Source of the DNA: Ariolimax columbianus
Taxonomy: Eukaryota; Mollusca; Gastropoda; Stylommatophora; Arionidae
Direction of reading: 5' to 3'
NCBI GenBank assembly: GCA_036924085.1
Contig: JAVGWX010000003.1
Span: forward strand, 125,167,474-125,231,473
Length of the DNA: 64,000 nt
The notes beneath the pieces were generated by a model that worked only from the letters and a program-made list of their open reading frames with translations, was not told where the DNA came from and did no database searches. Made by a program: the position numbers and the translations under genes. Shown here in pieces: positions 44,799 through 56,829 of the stretch (its first letter is position 1; each line of letters starts with the position of its first letter).

Positions 44799-45989
44799 CT
44801 CTACGTGGACGAATTTATTCGTTCCAATATCGGGGTTAAGCAGAAAGATATCTCCGCAATGCTTATGATTTCGATTGACCGAGCTAATCACATTATCCAT
44901 GCCATGCTAGGGTATATGAAAGTGTGTGCGAAATGAGTCTAGCGAATGTTGACATCGGACATGAACTAGCGCCGACAGTACGTGTGTCAGGAACTTCTGA
45001 CGCGATATGAACAGGAAGGCATTGTCTTTATCCACCGTATTGTCATTGGCGATGAGTGATGGGCACATCATTATAACCCAGAAAGCAAGTGCTAATCTAT
45101 GTATGGAGTACAGGCGTAAGAACTCACCTACCCCAACAAAATTCAAGGTCGTCGCCTCGGCGGAAATAGTGACGATGACCATCTTTTGAGACTGCGAGGG
45201 CGTGGTCCCCACTGCATTTTTTTAACCAGGCAATACTGTCAACTCTGATCGATTTGTGAAAACTTTGCAGAAATTTCGAGCACGATGGTGGCATGTTCGT
45301 GTGGGCTTACAATTCTCCAGTACGACAATGCTCGCCCACACACGAGTCAACAAACAGTGGCTGCATTGGAGTGTCTCAAGTTTGACGACCTTTTACCGCA
45401 CCCATCGTATAGCCTCGATCTGTCACCTTGTGGCTTCTTCCTCTTCCCGAAGCTGAACGAACACTTCAAGGAACACCGCCACGCTTCTGACGAGGAGGTG
45501 CAAGCAGCTAGGTGTACCTATTTTCGGGAGAAGACGTCTGATTTTGTTCTTGGCGGGATGCAACATGTCCAATGTTGGCGTCTGTGTGTGTACCGGGATT
45601 GGTGAACACGTTGAAAAATAATGACAGATCACCTAAACGACATTCGAAGCTTTAAGAAAATGTACAGCTCATGTGTAAATCTTGCACATTAATGAAATTA
45701 TCTCATCAAATGCAAAACTTTTCAAATCGCCCTCGTACTAATCAGAAAATCTGAGAATCTAGACATATTTTTACTTATGTTATTTTGTCTTTTTTCAATA
45801 ATTGTTTTGAGTACGGGTACACAAATTCTAGTTTTAAAAAGATTTCAAGAATGATACCGCGTATTATCTGTTGTCAGATTTTCATAAATGGAGGCCTGTG
45901 CAGAATTGAGAAGTTTAATTAAATGGTAGGACAATATCACTAAAGCTTATGGGGAAAAAAACCAGATGCATAACAGAAGCTTTTGAGAT

Positions 45990-46322
45990 AGGATGCTATC
46001 GTAGGATGCAGAGAGTGAGCTGGACAGAAAAAAAGATCAAATGAACAAGTGCTTAAAGATATAAGGTCTCGAAGACGACTAAGATAAGTATACAGAAAGG
46101 TAGATTGTCTTGACTTGGTCATAACATGAGACATGGAGATCTAATATTGAAAATACTAGAAGGTAAACTTTGGGGAAAACAGGAAAGGGGACGTCCAAGA
46201 AATAATGACATCATACAGGCTTGTAAGAACAATGGGATGAAGACAGCTGATGAGATCTGCTGGAACAGAGGAATGTGGAGTGACATGATCATAAGACTTC
46301 AACACGAGTCTCTGGACTGAAT
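45990..46322 (+). mobile_element. LINE C-terminal fragment (RTE-like)
   Basis: The + strand gives CYRRMQRVSWTEKK (46000), then LGHNMRHGDLILKILEGKL, 'GKQERGRPRNNDIIQACKNN' and GMKTADEICWNRGMWSDMII, ending at a stop at 46320. Same C-terminal architecture as 31165-31545. Confidence 0.8.
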
Positions 46323-46389
46323 AACAGAGGACAGTGACATGATCAGAAGTCTTCAACACGAGTCTCCGGACTGACTAACCTGATGATAA

Positions 46390-46520
46390 TAATATCATCA
46401 GAACATGACACGAGGAAAAGATTCTGGCATTGGACAGGACACACATTAAGAAAACCAGCTGATAGCACCATAAGACAGTCTTTATTTTGGAATCACCAAG
46501 GTAAGAGAAGTAGAGTCATA
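46390..46520 (+). mobile_element. LINE family P, short C-terminal piece
   Basis: The + strand reads 'RFWHWTGHTLRKPADSTIRQ' followed by SLFWNHQGKRSR, matching the W-x-G-H-T-L-R-K...W-N-P-Q-G-K-R block. It is preceded by a 30-base near-repeat of the 46290-46320 sequence. Confidence 0.7.
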
Positions 46521-46864
46521 TGAAGAAAAAAAAACAGAGAAAAGAGCTCGAGACAAAAGAAACAGAAAAGATGAGGATAGAGAGGGACACATTACCCAGG
46601 ACAGAAGGACTTAGCTTGTATATGTTGAAGACTTTTGCTCCATAGGGAGCTGAGAGATTTTTATTAATAAAAAAGCTGTCTATGGATGGGGTAGTCGAGG
46701 AGTTTTTAGACAGAGGGCTAAAGGCCACTTTAGCCACTTCTATTGTCACATCGCCTGCTTTCTGTTTGTTTATTTCACCCTCGACTTGAAAAACTTGCCG
46801 TACCAGAGATTTCTTCCTCTTCATCGTACGCTGTTTACAGCGATATTTACGTTGCACTGTTTTA

Positions 46865-47065
46865 TTTTGTTAGGCCTGTGGCTCAGTGCATCCGATTTCA
46901 ACAGGCGTTTCTGTAGGGATGCCCTCCTTAGCCTTTGGCTGTCCCCAGCCTATCTGCAAGGCAGCAGTTGTTTTTGATCAGAGTTGTCTCTCTTAGGGAA
47001 GTTGTCTTGCAGGACTAACGAGTCTTCCCCACTCGTGTCTATAGGGTTTGGCAATGATATGATAT
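46865..47065 (-). repeat. Dispersed retroposon related to 12225-12480
   Basis: Contains 'ctcagtgcatccgatttc' and 'aacaggcgtttctg', and ends with a short (ATGAT)n run near 47056. Non-coding. Confidence 0.5.
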
Positions 47066-47629
47066 GATGGACTATGTACTAGTTTGTACTATCCCGGAAG
47101 ACAGGCAGTCCAGTGTGACTGTGTCTCAGCATCGTCACGTCCTGCCAGAGACGTAGCATATGCATGTGAGTGAGTACCAGAGATTTGATCCGCTGCCCTC
47201 CTTGCCAGCAGACAGGCAAATAAACCGTTTGGGCCACACACGTCCGTGATTAATTAATTGACTGTATGCTGTAGGTTGTAGTTACTTCTGGTAACTTGTG
47301 TAAATGATTTACAATATTTGTCTTTACAGAAGTCTTTTTTAATTAATGATTTCAAGGAACAGACAATGTTTGCAGTAAACACTTTCATCATTATCCTGCT
47401 CTTTTCTTCTACTTTTTAATGTACTTACTGAATCAATCAGGCTGCCCTTGGAACATGAAGCTGAAACTGATGCTACCCCACATATTGTTTTTTGGCGGCC
47501 ATCCTCTTGAGCTCTGCCCATCATAACCTAGCTTACCTATTCTCCAGACCTTCTTTGGCCCCCTATTTGTCTCTTCTGCAGTAAGATGCAATCGAGCACA
47601 TATATATGACAGGCTTCTTTCTCAGAGTG

Positions 47630-47850
47630 TGTCCTAACTTACATAACTTAACGTTTTTATACTGATTTAGAAGACTCTGCAGAGTCTGTATACAACCAGT
47701 TTCTTTTAAATTCACTTGATCTAAAAATAACTATGTGCATCCAATCTATTCTTGAATGCATTACTTATACTATCTATCTCCGCTTTCTTTCCCAAATTTC
47801 TAAGTGTATTGCATGTTGTTGTGTTCTTTACCACAGAACTGTGCTGCTTC
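47630..47850 (-). mobile_element. CR1-like LINE, decayed ORF end and 3' UTR
   Basis: The minus strand shows a remnant of 'SISNAFKNRLDAHS' and a stop, then 'ctggttgtatacagactctg' and 'cagtataaaaacgttaag'. It parallels 55920-56250 but the coding part is much more decayed. Confidence 0.7.
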
Positions 47851-48004
47851 CTTATTCCTCCTAAAATTTCCTCCTAAAATTAATTTTCTAATTATCTGAT
47901 AATGCAGAAAATCTTAAAATCTGAATCCCCTTACTTCCCAAGCATTCCGGATTTTTTAATTTTTACTGAATTAATTCCCACTTCAAATATAAAATATTAA
48001 GTAT

Positions 48005-48195
48005 ACGGTTCAACTCACACTACCAGCCCACTCCACTCGACCCAGCTGTAAATGGGTACCTGGCTTGCTGCTAGGGAAGGAGCAGTAAGGATAAGAACTG
48101 ACAATCCTACCTCATAAACAAGCTGTGGCCTCATACAATGAAGTCTCTGACACTTCATCCGTGACAGCAGTGTCTGCTATGGGATTATCTTTACT
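48005..48195 (+). repeat. SINE family S body (reference copy)
   Basis: In order: 'cgacccagctgtaaatgggt', 'tggcttgctgctaggg', 'ctcatacaatgaagtc', 'cacttcatccgtgacagcag' and 'tgtctgctatggg'. The same order occurs in minus orientation at 59590-59770 and 40715-40880. Confidence 0.75.
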
Positions 48196-49369
48196 GGAGA
48201 AGATACTGAGTTAAATTTTAATTTTCTTAGTTTTCTTTTCATAATCATAACCTGTTTATCTGTATTTATCCTTTGAAACAACAATATGTGTACAACTGTC
48301 AGTGTTTCAGCACAATTCAATGTATATGGTCTTTCAACTAATGACGAAATCGTTTGAACTAATAAGCTGCATGTCAATGACTTACTGCAGTGTCTATCGA
48401 TGCATTTAAAGCATTTACTGTTTATAAATACAGTCTATCCTAGCATCTACAATTATCTGCTTATCGTTTTTGTTTCTTATGATGGAGCTGCTACCTTTAA
48501 TACTCAGCCCTCTTCAGTTATATTTTACAACATGACATGTAGGAGTTTATCATTCCTAATCGCTTTCAAACAAATACACGTATTTTATTCATAAGCTTGT
48601 CGGTCAGTCTCAGACTTCTATCATCACAATACAATGTATCTCTCATCTGGGTTGCAGCTGATCCTGCTGTCCCTCTGCTCCTGTCAGGAAGTCTGGAGAT
48701 GTTCTACTCTTTGTCTGTCCTCACATGGCACATGTCTGTGTCTTTAATTTCATTTTTAATAGGACTCTGTCCTTATTTTTTCTATTCAGTGTTGGTGTCC
48801 CGAGCCCGCACTATGGAGTAATTTCTATTTAAGAAATACTGTGAAAATATTAGCAAGTGAAAGATCCATTTTGCATTAGAAAAAATGTGTACCAACCTTT
48901 TTACCTATATAGACCTTTATTTGATTTGGGACTGGGAGTCGAGTTGAGGGGTGGCTATCACTGAGAAGTGAGGCAGTATACTTTCAAAAAATTAACAAAT
49001 GAAAGAGCGGAACGGTGGGTGTTCAAATGCCTCCTGGTTTTAAAGAAGGTGAGATCAGTGCCTAATCCTATCAGAGATGGACAATAAACTCAGAGGTCCT
49101 GTGTACACTGTACACATAAAAGAAGTCTTGGAAGTTAAAAATTTAAAACAGCAGGCCGATACTCGCTATCCAGGTAAAAATTATAAATGTAACTAAATTT
49201 ATGCCCAATAGCATAAGACCAAAAAAGACAGCCTCACCATCATCCAAAGAAACAATACTTGTTTGGTCTGCAAGTATATACAACAGAGAACCTCTACACC
49301 CCAAGGAGTAGAAGAGAAGTGACTATAAAGAATAATCAGGGGCTGGACAAACTCTTATTAGAGTTTTGA
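48196..49369. other. No gene recognised
   Basis: Short frames only. A segment near 49285-49325 ('acctctacaccccaaggag') resembles the retroposon tail at 56650. Confidence 0.4.
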
Positions 49370-49742
49370 TTGCCGCCCCTCTTAGTCTTAGTTGACCTGT
49401 ACCTTTACAGGGACAGATGCCCCTGTGCAGGTCCCAGCTCTGGTATGAGCTGGATGTAGCCGGAAGAATGATTTTCTGCTTAGCAGGCTAGGCTCGAGCA
49501 GCTTATTACTCCGGTGTGTTGGGACAAGCGTTGCGGAGGGTGGTTAACCAATGCAAGTCCATCTTAATAGACTCAAACACTAGAGCAAAGTAGACCCAGC
49601 CTGTTAGGCGCAATCTATGCTGCTCTAAATAAACCACTTAACGTGGCTGGTGTTATGCTATGTCACAACACAGTTAGTCGTCTCTTACAACATGCTTTCT
49701 GTGAGACAGTGGTTCTATTCTAGTTCTTGTCATACACAACTA
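49370..49742 (+). repeat. Family B repeat (copy 3, long)
   Basis: Matches 27310-27685 nearly end to end. The frame at 49650-50066 begins in this repeat and is not a gene. Confidence 0.8.
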
Positions 49743-50805
49743 CCACGACAGACTACTCGAAACTCATATATTTCAAAATATACAATGACCTCATACTCAT
49801 GTGATAAGTCTACTCCATTATATATAAGCAGTGACTCAGTTTATAACTTATTCAAAGCAAGTACACTGACCTACTTGTTATCTGTACAACACATTTCAGG
49901 TATTCTCTGTTATCACCATGATCTCAACTCTGATGGTAGCTATTATCTAAGTGGGAGTTTGTTTCTTTGCGTTGTTTTATTTGATTTGGTTAGGGGGAAA
50001 GTAGACTTGACAACAGTAGTAGTTCTCAAGATGAAGAATATGTGTGATAGATATTATGTGAACTGAAACAAATGTGATCTTCACTTTGTACTGCTACTGG
50101 AACACTTGTCAGCACAATCTAGACACAACAAGCTGAAAGGAAACAATTATTGACAGACAAGTAATGTATATCGAATTTGTTTAAGTCTGGAAAACAAAAA
50201 AATTCACAATTAATTCATGAAAGTATAGACTGGCAAGCACTGCACAAATAATTCACATAAATATTGATTGACAAGCAAAGCATAAAGAATTCTTTAAAAC
50301 AGTGACAGAAAAGCAAAGCACAAAGAATCTGTGTGAATGTAAAGACAAACAAAAAACAATGCAATCATAATAAATTCATCTGTGCACAGTCACACACAAA
50401 TGCACCAAGAATTTGTAAAAGAAGTAGCAGACAAATAATACAAAACCCAGTCATAAATTTATAGACAAACATGCAATGCTCAATGAATTAATTTTTAAAA
50501 AATGAACAAATAAATAAAACACAAATAACTCATCAGTGCATTGTCCCACAAAAAAGCACCAAGAATTTATCAATCTGTATGGACAGACAACCAATGCATT
50601 AAAATGCACCAAGAATCTACTTATCAAGAATTTATCAAAGTATGCACAGAAAATGACCAAAAATTAATGAATATATTGGCAAACAATGAAGTTCAAAGAG
50701 ATGGAAAAATAGCTACAAATTCTTATCAATATTTTTTTAGTTATGCTAACAAACTTCAAAGAGCTGCCAGATAGTCTTTATATGATCCCAACTTGCATGT
50801 TTTTC
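49743..50805. other. No gene recognised
   Basis: A-rich sequence with loosely repeated 'agacaaacaatgc'- and 'caagaattta'-like words (50100-50720), possibly a very degenerate tandem array. No coding block. Confidence 0.4.
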
Positions 50806-51512
50806 CACACAAACAACAACTTATCTAAGCACACTCTTGCTTCACACACAAACAACAACTTATCTAAGCACACTCTTGCTTCACACACAAACAACAACTT
50901 ATCTAAGCACACTCTTGCTTGACACACAAACAACAACTTATCTAAGCACACTCTTGCTTCACACACACACAACAACTTATCTAAGCACACTCTTGCTTGA
51001 CACACAAACAACAGCTTATCTAAGCACACTCTTGCTTCACACACAAACAACAACTTATCTAAGCACACTCTTGCTTCACACACAAACAACAACTTATCTA
51101 AGCACACTCTTGCTTGACACACAAACAACAACTTATCTAAGCACATTCTTGCTTGACACACAAACAACAACTTATCTAAGCCCACTCTTGCTTCACACAC
51201 AAACAACAACTTATCTAAGCACACTCTTGCTTCACACACACACAACAACTTATCTAAGCACACTCTTGCTTGACATACAAACAACAACTTATCTAAGCAC
51301 ATTCTTGCTTGACACACAAACAACAACTTATCTAAGCCCACTCTTGCTTCACATACAAACAACAACTTATCTAAGCACACTCTTGCTTCACACACACACA
51401 ACAACTTATCTAAGCACACTCTTGCTTGACCCCCAAACAACAACTTATCTAAGCACACTCTTGCTTCACACACAAACAACAACTTATCTAAGCACACTCT
51501 TGCTACACATAA
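50806..51512. repeat. 39 bp minisatellite, 18 units
   Basis: The unit joins 'cacacaaacaacaac' to 'ttatctaagcacactcttgc'. With a 13-codon period and no stop in the unit, both strands stay open (263 codons minus, 228 plus); these are not genes. Units 9-12 and 13-16 share the same order of variants, showing a four-unit higher-order repeat. Confidence 0.98.
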
Positions 51513-51619
51513 CATGTGCATGAAATAAAAAAGGCGGGCAGCATGATACAGTAAACCTGGCATGTGCAACCTTCGGAGTGTGTGCCAAGTCTAGCCGCCA
51601 CACTGTGTAACAGTTAAAA

Positions 51620-51870
51620 TCTCATTTGCATACGTTCTGACAGCCTAGAAAGTTCTCCTTCTCATAGTATGCGATTTCAATGTATTATTGTTCACAAACT
51701 CCACCCCTTTGTGCAAGTCTATCTGCCTCCTCTTTACCCGGTATGCTGCAATGGGATGGCAGACACTGAAGTATTTTTTGGTACTTTCTGGCAGTTGTCT
51801 TGTGGTAGTCTGACACCCCTGAGAACTTGCAGTATAGATAGTGTATCTGTGAAAAATTAACTTGTAAAAT
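51620..51870 (-). mobile_element. LINE RNase H domain fragment
   Basis: The minus strand encodes LQCLPSHCSIPGKEEADRLA followed by QRGGVCEQ, the well-known C-terminal motif of LINE RNase H (W-x-P-S-H-x-G-I-x-G-N-E-x-A-D-x-L-A). Upstream 'TTARKYQKI' also fits. Only this part of the ORF remains. Confidence 0.82.
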
Positions 51871-51979
51871 AAGCAAAGCTTTGACACTGAGACAAAGCCC
51901 ATATCAATGTGGATGCTGAAATTATACAGTCTGGCCTGGCCTATGATCATCCACTTAACTAAGTGTTCAGTATTCAAGT

Positions 51980-53084
51980 AGGAAAAGGTTGCCCTTGCTA
52001 GCTGTAAACAGTCTAATACATCGATTCACAAACTTGGTCTAGGTCACTGCTGCCCTCTTAACACAAATACTTTACACATGTGGTCCCCATAAACAAAGTA
52101 ATATAAGTTACAGGTTTAGTCTGTACACCAGGGGAATATATTATAGATCTGAGCATTTATTACGCAGAAATATGAAGCATACATTTAGAAGTCCTTGATA
52201 AAGGCCTTCATTGGTCGATACATCAGTCATTGTCTGAAGAGTTCTTTTGTAAAATTGTATTTTAACCTTTTCAGTTAATTAAAATTTAGGTATTTAATAT
52301 CATGAACTCCCATCTCTAAAGAAAAACACTTTTATTTTATTTTGTCATATTTTCACAAATATATCTGTAGTACATTGCTGATCCCCTCAGTCCTTGTCAT
52401 AGAGTCCAGGTTAGAGACCACTGGTCTGGTATATATGTGCAGGCATTAAATAATGGGACATATTGAATCATATGACAAACATAGACTGTATTTATAATTA
52501 ACTTGAATGAACAAATAACAATTCATGAGTTGTTAATAAGACTTGTGGTTAAGACAAAGAGGTCGACATTCCTGACATGACAATTCTTATATATGTTTTG
52601 TGACCTCCCTATTCCTCTTATAATCAATTACATCTACATAATCCTTACTCAGCTTATCATGTCTGCTTAATGCTTCATGATTGTAAAGGTCATCTTTAAT
52701 TAACAATACAAACCAAAATATTGTAATGTACTATAAGGTGAATAAAAACAGATCCATGTGTCACTCTCAACTAGAATTTCTTGCATCAGATCCACCGAAA
52801 TGTCAACGATAAGGAGAATATGTACCATGAAGTAAGGAAACAGAACAAAATATGCATATTTTTGTCTTTATGTCATACTTTACATTATACGTGAACTAAC
52901 AGAGAATCTGCACATGGCCACCAACTAATGACCACATGACATGTAGAACGTACATTCTCTCCTAATATAATTAACATCCTAAGTTGTATATACAACACAT
53001 TAAGTGCAACCCATGCTGAATGCATTGCTACACTAGCAAGCCTTCTATGCAATGTGTCATTGTATCCCCCAATGGAGAGGAGAT
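51980..53084. other. No gene recognised
   Basis: AT-rich, no coding block and no repeat family matched. Confidence 0.4.
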
Positions 53085-53430
53085 GTGTTGTCAGATAAAA
53101 CATACCAACCAGACTATGTTAGTCAAGGGTCAGGTGAAACATATTGATCAAGACCCCACCTTACATCCAGGCAGTTCTCCCTGAAAACAGGCTGTTTCAT
53201 GGCAGTCTGGCTAACAAGGTAGGTATCTACTTAATCCCCATAGTAGTGAGCATCAAGCATGCAGATGAAGCCAAGCATAGTGCAACAACCTGTGGAGGAC
53301 CTCGGCCCACCTTCATCAGCACACTCGGGATGTGAGAAAATCTACTGCAACCCACCACTTAACACCCTTTTCAGGGCACACAAAAGAGCAAACATACTCA
53401 TTGTGAACATTAAACAACAATAACAATCCA
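53085..53430 (+). repeat. Family C repeat (copy 3)
   Basis: Matches 28535-28872 in order: 'atgttagtcaagggtcagg', 'ggcagtctggctaacaagg', 'cacactcgggatgtgag'. It ends in an AAC/AAT-rich tail at about 53412-53430. Confidence 0.8.
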
Positions 53431-53699
53431 AACAATAAATATACTGTTGCTACCATGTACTAGTATGTTTTGAAAGATCATTTATTAATTAAGTGGAGGA
53501 CAGAAGATATAAACACTAATATCCCTGCCATAGGAGGGAATGAAGGTAAAATATTTATAAATCTCAGCCCTAGCTCTTTAATTAAATGAATAAGTATGTG
53601 GTCTTACAATGTCCCATACTTGTGAGAGCAGCTTTTGCCATAAGAACAACAAAGCTGCTAGTAAGAGGGTTTGCCATAGCTATTAGAAAGCTTGCTGGC

Positions 53700-53740
53700 A
53701 TGACTTAGCTTCTGATGCAAGTTTTTTTTTTTTTATACTC
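53700..53740. repeat. T homopolymer run
   Basis: About 14 T in a row in an AT-rich flank. Confidence 0.8.
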
Positions 53741-53834
53741 TTCCCACCACTGTAATAAATAACCCATAGCATTACTGCAATAGGGGTGTAAGGTGTTAGC
53801 GATCTCACATTTCAAAGGCTTGGCTATATGAGGG

Positions 53835-54015
53835 CGGTAGCCATCTTCTCTCCCTCGCCACTTTTACTTCCCGGACTGAACCGGTACCCATTTAAGGCTG
53901 GGTCGACCCGGGAGCCATTGCGGTCTGAAAAAACATTACCGCCTCAACTGGGGAATGAACCCAAGACCACTCAGATACGAAGCCAATGCGCTAACCACTG
54001 CGCTACGCGGCTCCC
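53835..54015 (-). repeat. tRNA-derived SINE, best-preserved head
   Basis: The minus strand starts 'gggagccgcgtagcgcagtg' at 54015. Box A is perfect (tagcgcagtgg, 53995-54005 on +); box B is close (ggttcattcc, 53952-53961). The body contains 'acccagccttaaatgggtac', shared with family S. About 180 bases. Confidence 0.85.
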
Positions 54016-55195
54016 TAAAAACCACTGTTATACAAGATAAAATTTGGAAGATTTGAATTTTTGTGTGTTTTACTAGTTCAAAAACTATAATTTGTGTATG
54101 TTTCGTATTGAGTGTTTGTTTTCACATTATTTTAGTGATTTTAATCACAGCATATTTTCTTCTTTCATTTTCCTTTCTTTGCTAGCTGCCAATTTGAATT
54201 TTTAATGTAAAATGTCATTCCAGGAACAAGACCCCAATTGACCACATTGTGCCAATAGTTTATAAAGGTATGACGTATAACAGTTCAATTCACTACCATT
54301 CTTCAGGAACCAATTAGATCATAGCAACTGGGGTCTTCTGCAATTTTCATGTGTCTAGAGTACTTTGACAAATATGTGTCATAGTGACTATGTTGTTAAT
54401 TTCATATTCCAATTGATCATTCAGCAAATTTCGGAGTGTCCTACTTCCTGTGCAAGCAGAAAATAATCAGTAAATCTTTCTTGTCTCATTTATCAGGTCA
54501 GGATATCATGGAAAAACATTCAATACATTTTATTCTTTCCCACGCAGGGTAAGTACAAAGTACACATTCAGTACATCCATGAAGGTAATACACAGAATAT
54601 ACATTTGGTACATCTATTGTTCCCTTTTACTAACTGTTTCCTAATGTGGTATAAATGGTTATAACAATTCAATATTTCCTACTTTTTAATCATATTCAGA
54701 ATATTTAAAAATCTTGTACATCACATTACGTCAGAATTTAAAGCATTTTAGAAATAAAATTTGCATTTTTCATTAATTTAGAAAGTGACAAAATCATGCA
54801 GCAATCTTATAATTTCATGTTTCTCAATAAGTGACAACATGTATTTTTTTTAAAAGTTTACATTTCATATCTCTGATTAAGTTAGAATGTGTCTTTACTT
54901 ATTAAGAGCATATGCATAATTTATGCACTTTGAAACTGGTCTGCCATCACAGACTATGGCTGCAAGTACTAGTAGTAAGACAAATTGAGGCCTGCTGTCC
55001 CAATTTGATACAGGTAAAGATGATATAAAGATAATGAGTACCAAAACAATACACAGGCATAAATGTGCGGACAAGAGGCATTTCACTCCTCTTTTTAGAC
55101 TCCATGGAAACACACAGCATCACCAGATTGTGAACTATCAAATTTGACAAATTTCCTTAAGTTGAAGAAGTAAGTGATTAAAAATATCATTAGCC
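54016..55195. other. No gene recognised
   Basis: AT-rich, with no coding block or matched repeat. Confidence 0.4.
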
Positions 55196-55430
55196 ACACA
55201 GGGGGTCGCTGTAGTTAAGAGGTTAAAGCACTCACCTCTCACAGTGATGAACGGAAACGGTGGACGATTGAATCCCGCAAGTTTCAAGCGACCCCTGATC
55301 TCACAGGAGGTAAGACCAGAGTGCCTGCATCCCGAGTTACATCCAGTCGTCTCGACCAATAGTCTTGCCAAGGTAACTCGGGACAAGAGAGTGAGATTGA
55401 TGACCTGCGCATTCTATTCCTCACTATAAT
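55196..55430 (+). repeat. tRNA-derived SINE, separate family
   Basis: Box A-like 'tgtagttaagaggttaaagc' (55210) and box B-like 'gattgaatcc' (55266-55275) are followed by a GC-richer body containing 'cccgagttacatccagtcg' and a complementary-looking 'aactcgggacaag', which could fold back. No sister copy seen here. Confidence 0.65.
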
Positions 55431-55919
55431 CTAAATACAGCGCACATCACATTATTAAGACAAAACCATCTGACGTTGTGGCCATCATCGCTTGCAATGG
55501 GCAATAACTTAACTTAGCCACACAGATGACACAGGAAAGAAAATTGCACCTCCCGGTGAAATGACATGAAGAAGCAATGGCATAGAAGCAATTTATGCAA
55601 GGAATTAGTGTCCAGGTGGAAATTGGGCTGTACTAGGTGTTACTGATGCATTTTAGTTCTTTGCAATTTCAGCATACAAAAATGTTGACATGTATCTCAT
55701 ATTGGAGACCAAGGATAACGACAGGGGGTTGGATATTACTAGCTTTCACAAGCATCAGTAATAAACAAATAGGATATGTTTTTGTAAATTAGGTCTTCTT
55801 GTCGTGAATAATTCATATTTAGGTTATTCTATAGATAAGTTAAGTATTGCTTCTTCCTGAGAGTCATGATTATGAGTTACCTTAGCAGCATTTCCAGTGA
55901 TATTGATAAATAACGGATG

Positions 55920-56250
55920 TATATAACACTTAACTTAACGTTTTTATACTGGTTCAGAAGACTCTGCAGAGTATGTATACAACCAGTTTCATATACATTA
56001 CCTTGCTCTAAAAGCTATGCTTATCCAATTTATTTTTAAATGCATTAATTGTCCCTGCTTCCACTACCTCCTGTGGCAATGCATTCCAAGCATTCACCAC
56101 TCTCTGACTAAAAAAATATTTTCTAATATCTAATCTGGACCTCTCTTTAGTTAATTTGTAGCTATGCCCTCTTGTTCTTGTAGGTGATTGTTTTTTGAAA
56201 AATTTTTTATAGTCTAATTAATCCATACCTCTGATCATCTTATAACACGT
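55920..56250 (-). mobile_element. CR1-like LINE, ORF end and 3' UTR
   Basis: The minus strand encodes [20 protein letters not shown], '[20 protein letters not shown]' and [18 protein letters not shown], then 'KNKLDKHSF' and a stop near 56015. The 3' UTR ends in 'cagtataaaaacgttaagtt'. The cleanest CR1-like copy; about 68 residues are read without a stop. Confidence 0.88.
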
Positions 56251-56634
56251 ACAAATACATTTAAACAAAGTAGACATTGAGACTAGTCAAAAGCATAATG
56301 GACATAAAATGGAGGAATCTTTAATGAGAATACGCTATAGTAACTTCAAACAAATTCAGTGTCAAGTATTTGATAACATATGTAGATTACCAGCCTTGAC
56401 AGACACATAACACCAGCCTTAAACTACAAAAGAGAAAGAAGATAAGAAAGCATCTCCAAATGATAACTCCGCTAGCCATCAGGAGGAGCATATAAAAGGT
56501 TATTTTACTAACTATAGAATTTTAAGTTTGTAACAGTCAAGCTATGATTTTTCAATTTTATAAATCAAAATGTCACCTACAATAAAAAGTCAGATAGATA
56601 AAATGTATATACAGATATTCACATTATAGAATAC

Positions 56635-56725
56635 GGCAGCCAGTGAAATGGTACCTCTACGCCCCAGGGTAGAAGAGGAGCAACTAAGTAAGTAAGTGAG
56701 TAAGTAATGAAATGGTGAAGACATA
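56635..56725 (+). repeat. Retroposon 3' end with (AAGT)n tail
   Basis: 'ggtacctctacgccccaggg' and 'tagaagaggagcaac' precede 'taagtaagtaagtgagtaag'. The same tail type follows LINE R at 2093. Confidence 0.55.
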
Positions 56726-56829
56726 ACAGCATAAGTGGATTAACAACAGCACATAATAATAACAAGTTATAAAAGTATATTGAGTCCCTATGGTTTTCAG
56801 TGACAGACAAGAATCATTATCATTCTTCT

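Larger units (their letters stand above)
43900..45735 (+). mobile_element. Second mariner, twice interrupted
   Basis: The right inverted repeat complement reads cgagggcgatttgaaaagtt (ending 45735, followed by TA). The left end reads 'cgaggacgattt' (43900-43911) and resumes at 44257 as 'cgaggacgattttaaaagtt'. Transposase pieces: EINQRMTALYGDS (44318), VDEFIRSNIGVKQKDISAML (44809), CQELLTRYEQEG (44980), 'HRIVIGDE' (45035), NSPTPTKFKVVASA-like (45120), LQYDNARPHTSQQTV (45310) and SLDLSPCGFFLFPKLNEHFK (45410). The third catalytic Asp (in S/C-D-F/Y) is Gly here, so besides its stops the enzyme is catalytically dead. A different mariner lineage from 19349-20674, judging by TIR and sequence. Confidence 0.88.

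Noticed and set aside
49650..50066. 138-codon frame
   Set aside because: Starts inside family B repeat and has no recognisable domain.
50778..51569. Long open frames on both strands (263 and 228 codons)
   Set aside because: They read through a 39 bp minisatellite whose period is a multiple of three; the products are pure 13-residue repeats with no start context or domain.
53940..54015. A minus strand tRNA gene
   Set aside because: The T-arm is followed by SINE body instead of a paired acceptor stem.
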